Shown in pieces: positions 60,437-64,000 of a stretch of DNA of 64,000 nt. The translations under genes and the position numbers were made by a program. Each line of letters begins with the position of its first letter. Position 1 is the first letter of the stretch. A model generated the notes under the pieces. It made no database searches. It was not told the DNA's origin and was given only the letters and a program-made list of their open reading frames with translations. The DNA comes from Pseudoalteromonas galatheae (lineage in GTDB: Bacteria; Pseudomonadota; Gammaproteobacteria; Enterobacterales; Alteromonadaceae): NCBI RefSeq assembly GCF_005886105.2, contig NZ_PNCO02000002.1:62001-126000 (forward strand). The letters are read 5' to 3'.

Positions 60437-62338
60437 CTATCCAACTTGTTCTGGTAACCAAATGCTGGTGCCGGTCGCTGCAATATGATTAACATTGCCA
60501 TTTAACACTTTGCTACCCACATTATTTGAGCTTTCAGGCCGGCTAACTAAATATCCCTGTACACAACTGATCCCTAAGTTTTTAACTAGCTCAAATTGTT
60601 CTGTTTGTTCAACGCCTTCGGCAACAATTTTTAATTCTAACTGTTGTCCCAGTTCGCTGATGGAGTTGAGGATTTTACGATATTTAGGATTGCTGTTGGC
60701 TTGAGTGATAAATAATTTATCAATTTTTATCACGTCTATAGGCAAATCAGCAAGGGTGCTCAGCGAACTAAAGCCGGTGCCAAAATCATCAATTGCAATG
60801 CTTATTCCAGCATCTCGGCATTGTTGCAATTGTGAAATAGTTTCATTGCTAGCTTTGATTAGAGTGGACTCCGTGATCTCCAACATCAAAGCGGTGGCTG
60901 GTAAGCCGGTCTTTTCTAAGGCAGTACTTACCCATTCAAAGATCTTTCTATGTTTTAGTTGTATTCCAGAAACATTGACTGAGATTTTTACCTTTTTCAT
61001 CCCTGCATTATGCCAAGCACACATTTGTCTACACGACTCAAGTAAGATCCAATCACCAAGCTCTAAAATTAAATTAGATTCTTCTGCAATTGGAATAAAC
61101 TCAGCTGGTGGAATTTGCCCTTCTATTGGGTGATTCCAACGGATAAGCGCCTCAAAATAGTCAATAGCACAATCTTCAACATGTACTATCGGTTGGAATG
61201 ACAGATAAAAGCTTTGCGCAGAGATAGCGAGTCGTAACTCTTCTAAGAGGTAGTGATAACGGCGCATTTTCGACCCCATTTCGGGGGAGTAAACTTTAAA
61301 AATCCCACGTCCATCTGTTTTTGCTCTGTACATGGCAACATCAGCCATCTGTAGTAACGAGTTCGGAGTTGCGGCGCTATCTGGATATACTGCGATGCCG
61401 ATACTTGCTCCAATTTTGACAAGCTTATTGCCAAGCAAGAAGTCACGCTCTATATCACTTAGAATGGACTGTGCGATTTCTGTGCATAAGCTCGGATCGC
61501 TTAATTTGGGAATAAATAGCGAAAATTCATCGCCGCCGAGTCTTGAAAGGTTTTGTTCAAGGCCATGGATAGGGTGGCAATCTTCCAAACCATATTGACG
61601 GACAGTGTTTGAGAGCCTAGCGGCAACTTGGATCAAAATTTCGTCGCCAAAACTGTGGCCAAATGAATCGTTGACCTGTTTAAAGCCATCTAAGTCGATA
61701 AATAGCAGCCCACACTTTTGTTGTGCTAACTCTGCTTGTTTTAACTTTGCCTCGATATGATCAATATAGGCATGCCTATCGATTAGTTTCGTGAGCTTGT
61801 CTTGAAAAATTTGAGACTCTGAATGGCGTTTTACTCGTGCAAGATGGCTGGATAAATCGTGGATCGCATGACTGAGCTTTGCAAGAGAAGACTTATGATG
61901 CAGTGGCGCGCTGCTTACCTCTAAACGCGCCAATATCCCTCCAACGTCATTATTCACCTCGTTAATATCTTCGTCTTGGCAACGATATCTGCGCTCTGAT
62001 TTAAAAAGGTACGCAATAATTGCAAGTAATGTTGTGATTGCAATCAGTGTGATGGGTGAAGTAAACACGGCATACCAAACCGTATTTACATCCAGATATT
62101 TAGGCGTTCCGAGCGTTGATTCGACTACAACGTAGGTGGAATTACCTTTTGCAGCAAAGCTCAAACCGTGCAGTAGTGGAGAGTACCAAGGTGATACCAT
62201 TGATGTTGTAAGGTGCTCAGTTGCCGAGGTTGTAGCGAGCAGTTCAAACACATGGCTCTTAAAAGACAGGTGCAGCAATATGACAACGAATAGAGCGCCC
62301 AGAATTAGGGTACTTGTTAGTCTTATTGCGTTTGACAT
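60437..62338 (-). CDS. Membrane GGDEF-EAL protein (cyclic-di-GMP enzyme)
   Basis: A 633-residue protein. Two membrane helices (about residues 8-28 and 92-112) enclose a periplasmic domain of about 60 residues. A coiled region leads to a GGDEF domain with intact RLGGDEF (about residue 270) and then an EAL domain with YFEALIRW, LEITESTL and IAIDDFGTGFSSL. Both active sites look complete, so it could make or break cyclic-di-GMP. No RxxD inhibitory site is seen at its usual place before GGDEF. It is a single gene. Confidence 0.93.
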   Translation of the reverse strand: MSNAIRLTSTLILGALFVVILLHLSFKSHVFELLATTSATEHLTTSMVSPWYSPLLHGLSFAAKGNSTYVVVESTLGTPKYLDVNTVWYAVFTSPITLIAITTLLAIIAYLFKSERRYRCQDEDINEVNNDVGGILARLEVSSAPLHHKSSLAKLSHAIHDLSSHLARVKRHSESQIFQDKLTKLIDRHAYIDHIEAKLKQAELAQQKCGLLFIDLDGFKQVNDSFGHSFGDEILIQVAARLSNTVRQYGLEDCHPIHGLEQNLSRLGGDEFSLFIPKLSDPSLCTEIAQSILSDIERDFLLGNKLVKIGASIGIAVYPDSAATPNSLLQMADVAMYRAKTDGRGIFKVYSPEMGSKMRRYHYLLEELRLAISAQSFYLSFQPIVHVEDCAIDYFEALIRWNHPIEGQIPPAEFIPIAEESNLILELGDWILLESCRQMCAWHNAGMKKVKISVNVSGIQLKHRKIFEWVSTALEKTGLPATALMLEITESTLIKASNETISQLQQCRDAGISIAIDDFGTGFSSLSTLADLPIDVIKIDKLFITQANSNPKYRKILNSISELGQQLELKIVAEGVEQTEQFELVKNLGISCVQGYLVSRPESSNNVGSKVLNGNVNHIAATGTSIWLPEQVG

Positions 62339-62905
62339 GAATAGGCTTTCCTTAGTAATTCAGACTCTTGCGTATTATTAAGTAATAACACATGGATGAT
62401 ATGTTTATCATAAAAAATGTAATCTGAAATTATAGCTGCTAACCTAGTTTTTTACACACTTTAGCATTCAGTTGCAAACCTCATAGCGCAAAAGTACTCA
62501 AAATTTCAATTAGCAAACTACATTATATGAGCAGGATCAATTATTAGTTAAATTCACTTTACATGATAACCGTTCTCAACTAGCTTTCTTGTTGACTCTT
62601 AATGTGATTGGCTCAGTGATTGCAAGGAACCTGTAGCAAACTGAAATCACTGCTTATCTGATTTAGATTGCGCCAAAGCGGTGCAGAATTGCACCAAATT
62701 TGTACTGTCATACAAACTCAATATTTGTTTGCTGTACTTAGGGCTGTTGATTTTTAAAGCGATTGGTGAGTTGCCATCTAATTGCAATTTATTTTCATTA
62801 AAATTTCAATATGCTCGACATGAATCGTACACAGTTACCAGTCGTTTGCAGTATTAGCGTACGTCACTGTGAAATAAGGACTCACAAAAGGTAAACGGGG
62901 GTTAT
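62339..62905. other. 567 bp intergenic region before the CBM48 gene
   Basis: No gene is supported. It separates divergent units and should hold the glucan-gene promoter. GGTGCA-GAAT-TGCACC (62680-62695) is a perfect dyad that might be an operator; CAGTGATT (62614-62621) and AATCACTG (62645-62652) form a wider inverted repeat. Confidence 0.5.
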
Positions 62906-63205
62906 ATGCTCACTAAACGGTTTTTCAAAACAAAAGACGAAGCGGAAATTACATTTTCATTTTCACACCCAGAAGCTAAAACGGTGGAACTTGTTGGTGA
63001 TTTTAATGATTGGCAACCCGAGCCAATGAAATTCATCAAAAAAGACAGTGCGTTTAAGCTTAAACACCGTTTACCAACCGACAAAGATTACCACTTCAGA
63101 TATTTGATTGATGGCGAAGTATGGGACAATGATCATCAAGCGGATGATTATGTGCCAAATGGCTTTGGAGAAGACAACAGCGTTGTGTCCACAGCGAGAG
63201 CGTAA
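62906..63205 (+). CDS. Stand-alone CBM48 (isoamylase-N-like) glycogen-binding protein
   Basis: A 99-residue protein made only of a CBM48/early-set module: ITFSFSHPEAKTVELVGDFN, DWQPEPMKFIKKD, KLKHRLPTDKDYHFRYLID and GEVWDNDHQADDYVPNGFGE carry the usual aromatic glucan-binding residues. It has no signal peptide, so it acts in the cytosol, probably binding glycogen or guiding a glucan enzyme. A GGGGG-containing Shine-Dalgarno precedes the ATG. malQ starts 9 bp after its stop, so they are co-transcribed. Confidence 0.88.
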   Translation: MLTKRFFKTKDEAEITFSFSHPEAKTVELVGDFNDWQPEPMKFIKKDSAFKLKHRLPTDKDYHFRYLIDGEVWDNDHQADDYVPNGFGEDNSVVSTARA

Positions 63206-63213
63206 CATTATAA

Positions 63214-64000
63214 ATGGACAACATTGCTCAGCTTCTATATCTCTATGGTATTGGTTATGAGTACCATAAATACACCGGTGATCATGTGGTATTTGATCAC
63301 CAAACTCGCCTACAGGCCTTGCAGGAGTGTGGTGTTGATGTCAGTAATCCAGACGAAATAGACAGGCTCAACTTTGAGTTGGATATTGCCAAATGGCTCA
63401 CGCCAGTTGAAGCCATTACTTTGGTTTGCAAAGAGACACCAACTATCACGATACGGGTGGATGACGGCCTGCACATTAACGAATTAACTGTGTCGATCCC
63501 TGCATTGGGTTATTGCTGTGTTTGCGATCCAAACAAGCAAGTCGCGATTGGGGATTACCGCTATCAAGATACACGTTATGTTCAATTTGAAGTGCCAATA
63601 AACGCGATCGAAGTCGGTTATCATAGCGCTGAGGTAATGTTAAATGGTGCGCGGTTTGAGACAGAACTTTGGGTGACGCCTAGACAGTGTTATGACCCTA
63701 TTGAACAACATAAAAAGCTCCTTGGATTGTCTATTCAGCTATATTCGTTAAAGCCTGCTGGCAGCAAGCTAAGTGCGGATTTTTATGAGCTAAAGCAATT
63801 AGTAGAGGCTAGCGCAGCTGAAGGGGTTGATTACATTTTGTTAAACCCACTGCATTTGTTGTTTGTTGATAAACCAGAAAAAGCGAGCCCGTACAGCCCA
63901 AATGACCGCCGCTTATTGCATCCTTTTTACATTTCTATCGAGCTTTTGTGTGAACAATTTGGCTTAGATGTGAGTGTGTTCGCCGACTATTTAGACGTTT
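63214..64000 (+). CDS. malQ: 4-alpha-glucanotransferase (amylomaltase), 5' part
   Basis: The first 262 residues of a GH77 MalQ; the rest lies beyond the right edge. MalQ moves alpha-1,4-glucan chains between maltodextrins in the cytosol. An N-terminal region (about 1-150) comes before the catalytic domain, which begins LLGLSIQLYSLKPAGS and continues VDYILLNPLHLLFV and SPYSPNDRRLLHPFYISIE, a conserved GH77 segment. The catalytic Asp/Glu residues are not yet reached. It is co-transcribed with the CBM48 gene. Confidence 0.92.
   Translation, partial: MDNIAQLLYLYGIGYEYHKYTGDHVVFDHQTRLQALQECGVDVSNPDEIDRLNFELDIAKWLTPVEAITLVCKETPTITIRVDDGLHINELTVSIPALGYCCVCDPNKQVAIGDYRYQDTRYVQFEVPINAIEVGYHSAEVMLNGARFETELWVTPRQCYDPIEQHKKLLGLSIQLYSLKPAGSKLSADFYELKQLVEASAAEGVDYILLNPLHLLFVDKPEKASPYSPNDRRLLHPFYISIELLCEQFGLDVSVFADYLDV

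Overview
The window looks like chromosomal DNA of a marine gammaproteobacterium of the Alteromonadales, most probably Pseudoalteromonas. The pointers are the AT-rich coding sequence, a plug-barrel TonB receptor, a subtilase with PKD and chitin-binding-like domains, lipoprotein UshA, DUF3081, and an intergenic repeat family of the kind carried by that genus. The species is an inference. No rRNA, tRNA, CRISPR array, transposase or phage gene was seen.

Layout. 1-9.9 kb: lipoprotein 5'-nucleotidase (cut by the left edge), MAPEG protein, pitrilysin-like lipoprotein protease, GNAT acetyltransferase, the pqiABC lipid-transport operon and a thioesterase. 10-14 kb: dnaK-dnaJ behind a sigma-32-like promoter, then ybaK. 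14-18 kb: two copies of a dispersed repeat around a small membrane protein and fadE, which has a FadR-like operator at its start. 18-23 kb: APH-like kinase and DMT transporter, secreted S8 protease with a palindrome-rich leader, orphan periplasmic sugar-binding-type protein, cytochrome b562. 23.6-30.2 kb: the most system-like locus. Two paralogous secreted or lipid-anchored zinc peptidases of the basic-secretory-protein type, with discoidin-like and PKD-like modules, flank a TonB receptor. LacI-type palindromes (AATTGGAACGTTCC) lie in front of both transcription units.

30-43 kb: zinc-free ribosomal proteins L36 and L31 behind a Zur-like box; a plant-type dihydrodipicolinate synthase; RhlE helicase; a membrane-anchored AraC regulator followed by a TPR-S41 protease, a possible 29-residue membrane peptide and an esterase; ZapE; Crp-like regulator, nitroreductase, small DMT transporter and GST. 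43-51 kb: AbgT transporter; a photolyase/cryptochrome ending in a clamp-binding-like QLKLF in an operon with two small proteins that overlap by 8 nt each; isochorismatase-like hydrolase; RNase Z; DUF2252 and PPK2. 51-56.5 kb: a 967-residue LysM-like effector-like protein convergent with a SUMF1-fold lipoprotein, then a trypsin-like protease. 56.5-60.3 kb: arginine-succinyltransferase catabolic genes (astC, astA, DUF1338, without astD) divergent from an Lrp-type regulator. 60-64 kb: GGDEF-EAL protein, then a stand-alone CBM48 protein and malQ (cut by the right edge).

How they work together. Much of the window serves acquisition and turnover of polymers and peptides: secreted proteases, TonB uptake, nucleotidase, alpha-glucan use and arginine catabolism. 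Protein quality control and envelope maintenance (DnaKJ, M16 protease, PqiABC) form the other theme.
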